47,606 bases of DNA from Gemmatimonadaceae bacterium (GTDB taxonomy: Bacteria > Gemmatimonadota > Gemmatimonadetes > Gemmatimonadales > Gemmatimonadaceae): the NCBI GenBank assembly GCA_025927495.1, contig JAICLH010000002.1, forward strand, positions 1 through 47,606, given 5' to 3'. Under the pieces are notes generated by a model. The model worked only from the letters and a program-made list of their open reading frames with translations, was not told where the DNA came from and did not search any database. Shown piece by piece: positions 9,704-18,967 of this stretch; the stretch's first letter is position 1; each line of letters begins with the position of its first letter. The position numbers and the translations under genes were made by a program.

Positions 9704-12700
9704 ATGCTGCGCGACGCGACGAACATCCTCTACTCGGCCACGGACCTCGTCAACTTTCTCGGCTGTGCGCATTGCACGGCCCTCGATCTCCGTTGCCGCG
9801 ATGGCCAACTCGCGCCGCCGCCCGCCGCGGACGACGCGTACAGAACGCTCCTCGCCGAGAAAGGGCTCGAGCACGAACGCGGCTTCCTGAACCGCCTGCG
9901 CTCCGATGGGCGCTCGGTGCGCGCGATCGACCACGACGGGCCGCGCGACACGATGGCGGAGGCGACGAGGCAGGCGCTCCGCGATGGCGTCGACGTCATC
10001 TATCAGGGCGCGCTCACCGCCTCGCCATGGCTCGGCTACTCCGATTTTCTGCTCAAGGTCGAACGGCCGTCGTTGCTCGGCGACTATTCCTACGAGGTCC
10101 TCGACACCAAGCTCGCCCGGTCTCCGAGACCGAAACACGTCATCCAACTCGCGCTCTATTCCGAGCTCCTCGCGCGGGAACAGGGCGTGCCGCCGGAGCA
10201 CGCGCATCTTCTGTTAGGCGACGGCGCCCGTGTTGCATTGCGGCTCGCGGAGTATGTGTTCTACTTCGGCACCGCCAGGGATCGCTTCCTGGAGTTCGTC
10301 TCGAGCCCGGGCCAACTGACCACGGCCGAACCGTGCGAGCACTGCGAGCTGTGCCGTTGGTCGCCGCGATGCGAGCACGAATGGAACGCCGCCGACCACC
10401 TGAGCCTCGTCGCCCGGATCAACCGCGCGCAACGGAGGCAGCTGGCGGCTGCCGGGCTCACGACGCTCACCGCGTTGGCGGAGTTAGGCGAATCCACCCG
10501 CGTGCCCAGGCTGCAGCCGGAAACGCTCCATCGCTTGCAGGCGCAGGCGAAGTTGCAGCTCAACAAGCGCACCACGGGTGAGAATCGATTCGAGCTCCTG
10601 CCGCCCGCTCCGCGGCGCGGATTTGGCCGCTTGCCGCAGCCGAATGCCGGCGACCTGTTCTTCGACATGGAGGGCGACCCTATCTACTCCAGCGACGGTT
10701 CGCTGGAGTATCTGTTCGGCTTTCACTCCGTGGACGACGGACACGACGTCTACACGGCGTTTTGGGCCAACGACCGCGCCTCCGAGAAGACGGCGTTCGA
10801 GCACGCGCTGGATTTCATGACCGCGCGATTGGCGGCGTTTCCGAATGCGTACATCTACCACTATGCGTCGTACGAGGAGGTTGCGCTGCGGCGGCTCGCG
10901 CAGAAGTACGGCGCCGCTCCGCCCGCGCCGGTAGCCGCGGACGACCAGACGGGTGCCCTCAAACGGCTCGCCCAACACTACGGCACGCGCGAGAACGAGG
11001 TCGACGACTTGCTGCGCGGCCGCAAGCTCGTCGACCTGTACAAGGTCGTGCGCGAAGGGGTGCGCGTGTCGCAGCGCTCGTATTCGCTCAAGGACCTCGA
11101 GATCTTCTTTGCTCCCGACCGCACGCAGCGCATCACCTCGGGCGGCGAGAGCGTGGTGGCCTTCGAGCGATGGCTCGCCTTACGCGACCAGGCGCTGCTC
11201 GACGACATCGCGGCGTACAACGCGTTCGATTGCACGTCAACGCGCCTGTGCCGCGATTGGCTCCTCGGCATTCGTCCGCCGGACGTCGAGTGGTTCGACC
11301 CGGCCGCGGTAGCCGAAGAGGACGCGGAGAAAGAGGCGGAGCGTGAGCGGAAGCGCCGCGAGAACGACGTGCGCATCACCGCGCTCCGTGCGGACCTGAT
11401 GCGCGATGCGCCTAACGACGAACGCCCGTGGCGCGAGCTGCTCGGATACCTGCTGGAGTATCATCGCCGCGAAGCGCGACGCGAATGGTGGAACTACTTC
11501 GAGCGCCTCAACGACAAGTCGCGCGAGCAATTGATCGAGGACACGGACTGCCTAGGCGGCCTGGTAGTCGACGGATCCATTGCGCCGCGGAGAGACAAGA
11601 GATCGACGGTCTGGACGCTGTCGTTTCCAGAGCAGGACACGAAGCTCAAGGCAGGCAGCAAGGCGGTGCGCGTCGATACGGGCGAACACCTCGAGATCGT
11701 CGCACTGGATGAACGCAACCGCCGGCTCGAGTTGAAGCTCGGTCCCTCCAGAGCGCGGCTCGCGGACGAGATCGCGCTCATTCCGGGGGGGCCGCTCGAC
11801 GACAAGGTGCAGCGCGAAGCGATCGTGCGCTTCGCCGAACGGGTGATCGCGGGGCGAGCGGATGAGACGGGCGCCATTACCAGCATCGTGCGCAGGGACA
11901 AGCCTCGCATACGTGACCGCACCCACATCCAACCCGCTGCCGGTGAACTGCTGTCCGGAACGTCGGACGCCGTTCGTCGAATGGATCGCACGCATCTGTT
12001 AGTCCAAGGCCCGCCCGGCAGCGGTAAGACGTTTACGTCCGCGCACGCCATCGTCGACCGGCTCGAGGCGGGGGAGCGCGTCGGCGTCATGTCCCTCTCG
12101 CACAAGGCGATCAACAACCTGCTCTGGCGGGTCGAGACGGTCGCACTGGAACGCGGGTTCACGTTTGCCGGCGTCAAGAAACGGTCCAAAGAAGACCAGG
12201 CGTTCAACGGCTCGATCATCGAAGACACCGACGACAACGAGGTCGTGATCGAGGGCGATCACCAGCTCGTGGCCGGCACGGCGTGGCTGTTCTCCCGGCC
12301 CGAGCTCCACGGACGCTTCGATTATCTGTTCGTCGACGAAGCCGGCCAATTGAGTCTTGCCACTGTTGTCGCCAGTGGCTCGTGTGCGAGGAACGTCGTG
12401 CTCATTGGCGACCAGATGCAACTCTCCCAGCCCGTCAAGGGTGTGCATCCCGGTGGCAGCGGCGTTTCGGTGATGGATCATCTCATGGCCGCGGACGCGA
12501 CCGTCCCGCCCGACCGGGGCATTTTTCTCGATCGAACGTGGCGCATGCATCCGGCGCTGTGTCGCTTCGTCTCGGATACCTTCTACGACAGCCGATTGCA
12601 GTCGGTCGACAGCGCCGCTCGGCAGAAAGTCATCGTATCATCCGATGTCGACGCAGCGATCGCGCCGTTCGGGCTGCGATTCGTCGCCGTTAGTCACCAA

Positions 12701-13189
12701 GACAACGCGCAAAAAAGCGTCGAAGAAGCCGAGCGCCTCTGTGCGGTGTATCGCGACCTGATCGGGCTGGCGTGGATCGACCGCGACGGCGTCGAGAAGC
12801 CGATCGGCGTGGACGACATCCTCGTCGTGAGCCCGTACAACATGCAGGTCAATCTGCTCCGAGGGGTGCTGCCTGACGGCGCCTGCATTGGGACGGTGGA
12901 CAAGTTCCAAGGACAGGAGGCCGCGATCGTTCTTGTGTCGATGGCGGCGTCGAACAGCGAGCGCATCCCGCGAGGGATCGAGTTCCTATTCTCGCCCAAC
13001 CGGCTCAACGTCGCGATTTCGCGGGCGCGGTGTCTCGCCGTGGTCTTCGCATCGCCGCGCCTGCTCGAGACGGCGTGCCGCTCGATCGAGCAGCTCCGCC
13101 TCGTCAATACGATGTGCCGGATGACCGCCGCCTCGCACGCGATGCGCGCCGATGTGTCGCACGACGACGGACCGTCTACGAAAGACTGA
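9704..13189 (+). CDS. RecB-like (TM0106-type) nuclease with DEDD/RNase H-like exonuclease and SF1 helicase domains
   Basis: GYSDFLL...YEVLDTKLA...HVIQLALYSELL (RecB motifs); cysteines GCAHC and CEHCELCRWSPRC (Fe-S staple); DLFFDMEGDP; Walker A VQGPPGSGKT; DEAGQ. Upstream TTG start at 9698 also possible. Confidence 0.88.
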   Translation: MLRDATNILYSATDLVNFLGCAHCTALDLRCRDGQLAPPPAADDAYRTLLAEKGLEHERGFLNRLRSDGRSVRAIDHDGPRDTMAEATRQALRDGVDVIYQGALTASPWLGYSDFLLKVERPSLLGDYSYEVLDTKLARSPRPKHVIQLALYSELLAREQGVPPEHAHLLLGDGARVALRLAEYVFYFGTARDRFLEFVSSPGQLTTAEPCEHCELCRWSPRCEHEWNAADHLSLVARINRAQRRQLAAAGLTTLTALAELGESTRVPRLQPETLHRLQAQAKLQLNKRTTGENRFELLPPAPRRGFGRLPQPNAGDLFFDMEGDPIYSSDGSLEYLFGFHSVDDGHDVYTAFWANDRASEKTAFEHALDFMTARLAAFPNAYIYHYASYEEVALRRLAQKYGAAPPAPVAADDQTGALKRLAQHYGTRENEVDDLLRGRKLVDLYKVVREGVRVSQRSYSLKDLEIFFAPDRTQRITSGGESVVAFERWLALRDQALLDDIAAYNAFDCTSTRLCRDWLLGIRPPDVEWFDPAAVAEEDAEKEAERERKRRENDVRITALRADLMRDAPNDERPWRELLGYLLEYHRREARREWWNYFERLNDKSREQLIEDTDCLGGLVVDGSIAPRRDKRSTVWTLSFPEQDTKLKAGSKAVRVDTGEHLEIVALDERNRRLELKLGPSRARLADEIALIPGGPLDDKVQREAIVRFAERVIAGRADETGAITSIVRRDKPRIRDRTHIQPAAGELLSGTSDAVRRMDRTHLLVQGPPGSGKTFTSAHAIVDRLEAGERVGVMSLSHKAINNLLWRVETVALERGFTFAGVKKRSKEDQAFNGSIIEDTDDNEVVIEGDHQLVAGTAWLFSRPELHGRFDYLFVDEAGQLSLATVVASGSCARNVVLIGDQMQLSQPVKGVHPGGSGVSVMDHLMAADATVPPDRGIFLDRTWRMHPALCRFVSDTFYDSRLQSVDSAARQKVIVSSDVDAAIAPFGLRFVAVSHQDNAQKSVEEAERLCAVYRDLIGLAWIDRDGVEKPIGVDDILVVSPYNMQVNLLRGVLPDGACIGTVDKFQGQEAAIVLVSMAASNSERIPRGIEFLFSPNRLNVAISRARCLAVVFASPRLLETACRSIEQLRLVNTMCRMTAASHAMRADVSHDDGPSTKD

Positions 13190-13207
13190 CGGTCGTTGCC
13201 ATTGACG

Positions 13208-13223
13208 TTGAACCGCCGTTCAA
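13208..13223. promoter_or_regulatory. Candidate operator TTGAAC-CGCC-GTTCAA upstream of the HTH-EIIA/Hyf-like operon
   Basis: Perfect 6-bp inverted repeat with 4-nt spacer, ~65 bp upstream of the 13288 start. Confidence 0.4.
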
Positions 13224-13287
13224 TAGAATCAACGGCGTGTCCCTCCGGCCCACATCCCTCCGCCCCGTTGCACGAGCTTAACACAGC

Positions 13288-13992
13288 GTGCAGCTCTCCA
13301 TTCGTGATACCGGCCGGCACCTTGGCGTGGATGAAGCAACCGTGCGGCGGTGGATCGCGCAGCGCAATTTGCCGGTCCATCACGCGCACGAGCAGCTCTA
13401 CGTCAACGCCGTCGAGCTCTGGGAATGGGCCATGGAGAACGGCGTCGCGGTGTCGCGGCGGCTGCTCGACGAGGCCCGAGGATCGCCGGAGTCCGTGCCG
13501 CCCCTGCACGAGCTTCTCCGGGTCGGCGGCATATTTCACGGCATTCCCGGATCGACCAAAGACGCAGTCCTTCGCGAGCTCGTCGAGCGTCTACCGGTTC
13601 CGGCCGACTTCGATCGCCGCTTTCTCCTGTCCGTGCTCCAAGCCCGTGAAGCCATGGGTTCGACCGGCATTGGCGATGGCATCGCCATCCCGCATGTGCG
13701 CAATCCCATCATCCTGCGCGTCGAGCAGCCGTTCGTGACGCTCGGACTCCTGCGCGAGGCGATCGACTTCGGCGCGATCGATGGCCAGCCCGTCCATGCG
13801 CTGTTCATGGTCGTGAGCCCAACGGTGCCCGCACACCTGGCGATTCTCGCCCGACTGGCGTTCGCGCTCCGGGACGATGCGCTCCGGCTACTGCTGCGCC
13901 GACGTGCGCCGGCCGGCGACATCCTCGATCGGATCGTCGTGGTGGAAAGCACGCAGACCACCGGCACACACGCCGCGGCGCCGCGGCCATGA
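13288..13992 (+). CDS. Excisionase-type HTH fused to PTS EIIA type-2 (PtsN-like) domain
   Basis: N-term MQLSIRDTGRHLGVDEATVRRWIAQRNLPVHHAHEQLYVNAVELWEWA (HTH_17-like); C-term MGSTGIGDGIAIPHVRNPII with the EIIA phospho-His motif IAIPH. Confidence 0.9.
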   Translation: MQLSIRDTGRHLGVDEATVRRWIAQRNLPVHHAHEQLYVNAVELWEWAMENGVAVSRRLLDEARGSPESVPPLHELLRVGGIFHGIPGSTKDAVLRELVERLPVPADFDRRFLLSVLQAREAMGSTGIGDGIAIPHVRNPIILRVEQPFVTLGLLREAIDFGAIDGQPVHALFMVVSPTVPAHLAILARLAFALRDDALRLLLRRRAPAGDILDRIVVVESTQTTGTHAAAPRP

Positions 13993-15944
13993 CGCTGTTT
14001 CTCGTCGGGTTCGGCCTGGTCGTCGCGGCGGCCATCGTGCCTCCGGTCCTGCCGCACGGCGCCGCCCGACGGAGTGCCTTCGGTGCGCTGCTCGTCGCCG
14101 GCTGCGGCCTAACGGCGGCGGCGGCCGTCGTTGCCCTCGCCGGCGCACGCGTAATCCAGCTGACGTGGCGCAGCTATCTGCCCGGCGGCGATGCCGTGAT
14201 CGGCATCGACCCGTTGTCTGCCGTATTCGCGATCGCCGTCGCCGTGCTGGGCGCGACGAACGGAATCTTCGGCGACGCCGACGTGCGCTCGGGCGCGCAT
14301 CCCGAGCGCTCGACCGAGGCGAACGCGCTCTACGCCGTGTTGGTGGCGAGTCTGCTCCTGGTCGTCACAGCGCAGTCCGTCGTGCTCTTCCTCACGGCGT
14401 GGGAGCTCATGGCGATCAGTTCGTTCCTCCTCGTCATCTTCGACCACGGGCAGGCCGATGTGCGGCGTGCCGGGTGGATCTACGTCGTCGCGACACACGT
14501 GTCGACGCTGCTGCTCTTTGCGATGTTCGCACTGTGGTCTGGAACGGCGCGGGATATGACGTTTGCGTCGCTCGCGGACGCGTGGGCCGGCATGCCGAAT
14601 CGGAGCGTCATCCTGCTCCTCGGCCTGGTGGCGTTCGGCGTCAAGGCCGGTTACGTGCCGCTGCATTTCTGGCTGCCGCCGGCCCACTCGGCGTCGCCGT
14701 CCCATGTCTCGGCGCTCATGTCGGGCGTCGTCATCAAGACCGGCATTTACGGAATTCTCAGGGTGCTCACTCTGTCGGGCGCGCCGCCGGCGTGGTTCGG
14801 GTGGACGGTGCTCGTCCTCGGCGGCATCTCGGCGCTCCTCGGCGTGTTGTGGGCGCTCGCCCAACACGACGTCAAGCGCCTGCTCGCCTACCACAGCGTC
14901 GAGAACATCGGCATCATCATGCTCGGCATCGGGATCGGTGCGTTAGGCGGAGCGTACGGGTACCCCGCGCTGGCGATCCTGGGCTACGGCGCGGCGGTGT
15001 TGCACATGGTGAACCACGCGCTATTCAAGTCCCTGCTCTTCATGGCCGCGGGTGCGGTCTATCGGCGCACGCATACGCGCAACATTGAAGAGCTGGGCGG
15101 TCTCGCGCGGCGCATGCCGTGGACGTTTCTCATGTTCTTCATCGGCGCAGTCGCGATCATCGGCGTCCCGCCGCTCAACGGATTCGTGAGCGAGTGGCTG
15201 ATCTACGTGGGGCTGTACGATGCAGCTCGCACCGTGGGCGCCATGCGGCTCGCGATTTTTGCCGCGCCCGTGCTCGCGCTCGTCGGCGGACTCGCGCTGG
15301 CGTGTTTTGCCAAAGTCACCGGGGTCGTGTTTCTTGGCACTGCCCGATCTGCACGGGTAGCCGAGTCATCGGAGGTCGGATCATCATACCTCATACCGCA
15401 GGGCGTCCTCGCAGCTGCCTGCTTTGCCATCGGCCTCTTGCCCGCATTGCTCGCGACGGCGATCGCCCGCGTGGGCGCATTCGTGGCCGGCGATCCGGCT
15501 TGGGGTTCCGGCGGCGCGGGCGCGTCGATCGGCACGCTGCGCGGGCCGATGCTGTTCGCCATCGCGCTCACGGCGGCAATCGCCGTCGCCGCGCTCCTGC
15601 GCTTCGCGCTCATGCGGCGCCGGTCCATCCGCCGCGCCCCCACCTGGGGTTGCGGCTATCCCGAGCCCACTCCGCGCATGCAATACACGGCATCGTCATT
15701 CGCGTCGCCGTTGGTTTCGATGTTCGGCGCGGTGAGCGGCGTGTACGAACATCGTGGCGCGACGATCTTCCATAGCGAACCGCGCGACATCGTGCTCGAC
15801 GGCGTGCTGGTGCGCGCGTGGGCGCGGGTCGAGGCAGCCGCTCTCCGACTGCGGCCGATCCAACAGGGTCGCCTCCACCTGTATCTGGTCTACGTCGTCG
15901 CCGCGGTGTTGAGTTGTCTGGTCTACTTCGTCGTCGCCCGGTGA
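13989..15944 (+). CDS. HyfB-like / NuoL-M-type proton-translocating subunit of a hydrogenase-related complex
   Basis: Antiporter signatures VKAGYVPLHFWLPPAHSASPSHVSALMSGVVIKTGIYGILR; ATGA overlap with upstream gene. Confidence 0.92.
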   Translation: MTLFLVGFGLVVAAAIVPPVLPHGAARRSAFGALLVAGCGLTAAAAVVALAGARVIQLTWRSYLPGGDAVIGIDPLSAVFAIAVAVLGATNGIFGDADVRSGAHPERSTEANALYAVLVASLLLVVTAQSVVLFLTAWELMAISSFLLVIFDHGQADVRRAGWIYVVATHVSTLLLFAMFALWSGTARDMTFASLADAWAGMPNRSVILLLGLVAFGVKAGYVPLHFWLPPAHSASPSHVSALMSGVVIKTGIYGILRVLTLSGAPPAWFGWTVLVLGGISALLGVLWALAQHDVKRLLAYHSVENIGIIMLGIGIGALGGAYGYPALAILGYGAAVLHMVNHALFKSLLFMAAGAVYRRTHTRNIEELGGLARRMPWTFLMFFIGAVAIIGVPPLNGFVSEWLIYVGLYDAARTVGAMRLAIFAAPVLALVGGLALACFAKVTGVVFLGTARSARVAESSEVGSSYLIPQGVLAAACFAIGLLPALLATAIARVGAFVAGDPAWGSGGAGASIGTLRGPMLFAIALTAAIAVAALLRFALMRRRSIRRAPTWGCGYPEPTPRMQYTASSFASPLVSMFGAVSGVYEHRGATIFHSEPRDIVLDGVLVRAWARVEAAALRLRPIQQGRLHLYLVYVVAAVLSCLVYFVVAR

Positions 15945-15951
15945 GCGCGGC

Positions 15952-16878
15952 GTGAGGCCGGCCGCATCGGCCTGGATCGCGCTCGCGATCGTGCTCGTCG
16001 TCGCGCCCGGCGTGTTAGGCGTGGCGTCGCGGACGCGGGCGTTGCTTACGCGTCGCCGGGGCGCTCCGGTGCTGCAGTCGTACTACGATCTCCTCAAGCT
16101 CCTGCGGCGCGGGAGCGTGTTGAGCGATACGACGTCACGCGTGTTTCGCGCAGCGCCCGTGTGTCTCGTTGCGTCGACGCTCCTGGCCGGCGCGGTGATT
16201 CCGTTAGACGGCAGGGCCGCGCTGATCCGGTTCCCCGGCGACGTCGTCGCGCTGGTGTACGCCCTTGCCTTCGGCCGGTTCCTGCTGGTGCTCGCGGCGC
16301 TCGACACGGGTTCAAGCTTCGAGGGCATGGGCGCCAGCCGCGAGGTGACCGTTGCATCCATCGTGGAGCTCGGGCTGTTCCTCTCGTTCGGCACGCTCGC
16401 AGCCCTCACGAAGACCAGCTCGCTCAGCGGAATGCTCGGTGCGCCGCTCGCGGCGGCGTGGCCCACCGGATCGCCGGCCATCCTGATGACCGCCGTTGGT
16501 CTCTTCGCGTTGATGCTCGCCGAATGCACCCGCGTGCCCGTCGATGATCCCGCCACGCATCTCGAGCTCACGATGATCCACGAAGTGATGATTCTCGATC
16601 ACAGCGGTCCGGATCTCGCGCTGATCCTGTACTCGTCTGCGCTCGAGCTGTCGATCATCGCCGCGATCATCGTGACGCTGCTCGCGCCCCGCGGCGACAT
16701 GCCGGTCGCGGTGTCGCTCGCCGTGCTGGCCGCCGGGCTGCTCGCGACCGGCGTCGCCATCGGCATCGTGGAAGCGACGGTGGCGCGCCTTCGGTTACCG
16801 AAGATTCCGTTGTATCTCGCCAGCGCCGCATCGCTCGGCCTGTTCAGCCTGGTCCTCGTTCTCTGGAGCAGCCCATGA
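15952..16878 (+). CDS. HyfC-like / NuoH-type membrane subunit
   Basis: QSYYDLLKLLRRGSVLSDTTS..., ECTRVPVDDPATHLELTMIHEVMILDHSGPDLALI; GTG start. Confidence 0.92.
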   Translation: MRPAASAWIALAIVLVVAPGVLGVASRTRALLTRRRGAPVLQSYYDLLKLLRRGSVLSDTTSRVFRAAPVCLVASTLLAGAVIPLDGRAALIRFPGDVVALVYALAFGRFLLVLAALDTGSSFEGMGASREVTVASIVELGLFLSFGTLAALTKTSSLSGMLGAPLAAAWPTGSPAILMTAVGLFALMLAECTRVPVDDPATHLELTMIHEVMILDHSGPDLALILYSSALELSIIAAIIVTLLAPRGDMPVAVSLAVLAAGLLATGVAIGIVEATVARLRLPKIPLYLASAASLGLFSLVLVLWSSP

Positions 16879-17516
16879 TGCAATCGGCAACGCACCTGTT
16901 GCTGTTGCTCGTCGTGCTCACGGACTTCGCGGTTCTCGGCACGTCGCGATTGAGCGCCTGCATCCGCTGGATCGCGTTCCAGGGCGCCGTCCTCGGGGTG
17001 CTGTCGCTGCTCGTGGGCGGGGATCTGGCCTGGAACGCCTGGCTGCTCGCGGCCGGCACGATCATCGTGAAAGCGATTCTGCTGCCGGCATTCCTCCGTT
17101 GGGCAATTCGGGAGGCGTCGATCCGCCGCGACGTGGAGCCGCTCGTCGGCTATCTCGCGTCGATGCTCCTCGGCGGCGCCGCGTTAGGCGTCTCGTTCGG
17201 GGTCGCCGTATCCATGCCGGCAACCGTGCGCAACGCGCTCCTCGTCCCCGTCGCGTTGGTCACGCTCATCATCGGCTTGATCGTGCTCATGACCAGGGTC
17301 AAGGCGATCACCCAGGTCATTGGATACCTGATGCTGGAAAACGGCGTGTACCTGTTCGGCATCACGCTCGCCCGTCGGGTTCCCTATCTCATCGAAGCCG
17401 GCGTTCTGCTCGACGTGTTCGTCGGCGTGTTCATCATGGGCATTGTCGTGTTCCACATCAATCGAGAATTCGACTCGATTTCGGCCGCCAACTTGTCGAC
17501 GCTGCGCGAATCGTGA
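16875..17516 (+). CDS. HyfE-like / hydrogenase-4 component E (NuoK-like)
   Basis: Multi-TM; VIGYLMLENGVYLFGITLARRVPYLIEAGVLLDVFVGVFIMGIVVFHINREFDSI. Confidence 0.9.
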   Translation: MMQSATHLLLLLVVLTDFAVLGTSRLSACIRWIAFQGAVLGVLSLLVGGDLAWNAWLLAAGTIIVKAILLPAFLRWAIREASIRRDVEPLVGYLASMLLGGAALGVSFGVAVSMPATVRNALLVPVALVTLIIGLIVLMTRVKAITQVIGYLMLENGVYLFGITLARRVPYLIEAGVLLDVFVGVFIMGIVVFHINREFDSISAANLSTLRES

Positions 17517-18967
17517 TGAGCGGAGTGACGGAGCCCCTACTTGTCGCGGTTCCGATCGCCGGAGCGGTGTTGGCCTATGCGATCCGGGCGAGCTCCTGGC
17601 GTTCGGCGGTGCTCGTCACCATCGCCGTGTTCCATTCCGCCATCGTCGTGTTGTTGTGGCGACAGTCCCCTGCTCCGATCGATGGGCGCTGGATCGATCT
17701 CGATGATCTGGGCCTGATCGTGCTCAGCGTCGCGAGCGCGGTGTTCCTGAGCGTCGCCGTGTATGCGGCCGCCTATCTGCGGTCCAACACTCCCCGCGGC
17801 GGCCGGGTGTTCGTGTCGTGCCTGCTCGTATTCCTGGGCACCACCTCGCTCGTCGCGCTGAGCCAGCAACTCGCACTCCTGTGGGTTGGCCTCGAGGGCA
17901 CCACACTCTCGCTTGCACCGCTCATCTATTCGCGGCACGATCGCCCGTCGCTCGAGGCGGTGTGGAAGTACCTGGTCCTGTCATCGGTTGGCATCGCCCT
18001 GGCGCTGCTCGCCGTGTTTCTCCTCGCCGACGCTCAAGCAGCCGATGCCGGTGCACGTACGTTGTTGCTCACCGATCTGACCAGCCGGGCGACGTTGCTC
18101 GACCCCTGGTGGTTGCGGGCGGCGTACATCTTCGCGCTCGTTGGCTTCGGCACGAAGATGGGGCTCGCGCCGCTGCACACGTGGAAACCGGACGCGTACG
18201 GTGAGGCGCCGAGCCTCGTGGGCGGCCTGTTGGCGGGCACGCTGACCACGTGCGCGTTTCTCGGCGTGGCCCGCTTCACCCAGATCGCAACCGCGGCCGG
18301 CCTCGATCAATTCGTTAGGCCGCTGCTGATCGCGGCCGGCGTGCTCTCGCTCGTCATCGCGGCCGCATTCATCATCGGACAATCCGACGTCAAGCGGATG
18401 CTCGCGTACTCGAGCGTCGAGCATATGGGCCTGCTCGTGCTCGGACTGGGCGTCGGTGGTGTGGGGGCATACGGTTCGGTCCTGCACATGCTCAACAACG
18501 GCCTCGTCAAGGGCGCGTTGTTTCTTGCCGTCGGAAATCTCGTGCTGGCGGCCGGAACGGCGGTTGCCGCGGACATGCGCGGCATGCGCATGGTGCGCCC
18601 CGCGACGGCCCTGCTGGTGCTCGCCGGACTGTTTGCGATCAGCGGGTCGCCGCCGTTCGGCTTGTTCGTGAGCGAATTCGCGATCATCGATGGGACTCTT
18701 CAGCAGAACCATCCGTGGATTGCGATCATCACCATCGGTCTGTTGACGCTGATCTTCGTCGGGCTGGCGCGCATGATCATCGCGATTCTCTATGCGCCAA
18801 GGCCCGAGCCGCTCGACGCGAGCGCGCCCGAACGCGAGCGCCCGCCGTTCGTGATCGCGCCGGCGTTTCTGATGGCGATCGTGCTCCTGTTAGGCATCTA
18901 TATTCCGCCTTCGCTCCAGGCGGCGCTGGCACGGGCCGCCGCGACGCTCGGCGGACACAGCCCATGA
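17516..18967 (+). CDS. HyfF-like / NuoM-N-type antiporter subunit
   Basis: MSGVTEPLLVAVPIAGAVLAYAIRASSWRS...LVGFGTKMGLAPLHTWKPDAYGEAPSLVGGLLAG; track ORF start at 17099 is spurious. Confidence 0.92.
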   Translation: MSGVTEPLLVAVPIAGAVLAYAIRASSWRSAVLVTIAVFHSAIVVLLWRQSPAPIDGRWIDLDDLGLIVLSVASAVFLSVAVYAAAYLRSNTPRGGRVFVSCLLVFLGTTSLVALSQQLALLWVGLEGTTLSLAPLIYSRHDRPSLEAVWKYLVLSSVGIALALLAVFLLADAQAADAGARTLLLTDLTSRATLLDPWWLRAAYIFALVGFGTKMGLAPLHTWKPDAYGEAPSLVGGLLAGTLTTCAFLGVARFTQIATAAGLDQFVRPLLIAAGVLSLVIAAAFIIGQSDVKRMLAYSSVEHMGLLVLGLGVGGVGAYGSVLHMLNNGLVKGALFLAVGNLVLAAGTAVAADMRGMRMVRPATALLVLAGLFAISGSPPFGLFVSEFAIIDGTLQQNHPWIAIITIGLLTLIFVGLARMIIAILYAPRPEPLDASAPERERPPFVIAPAFLMAIVLLLGIYIPPSLQAALARAAATLGGHSP

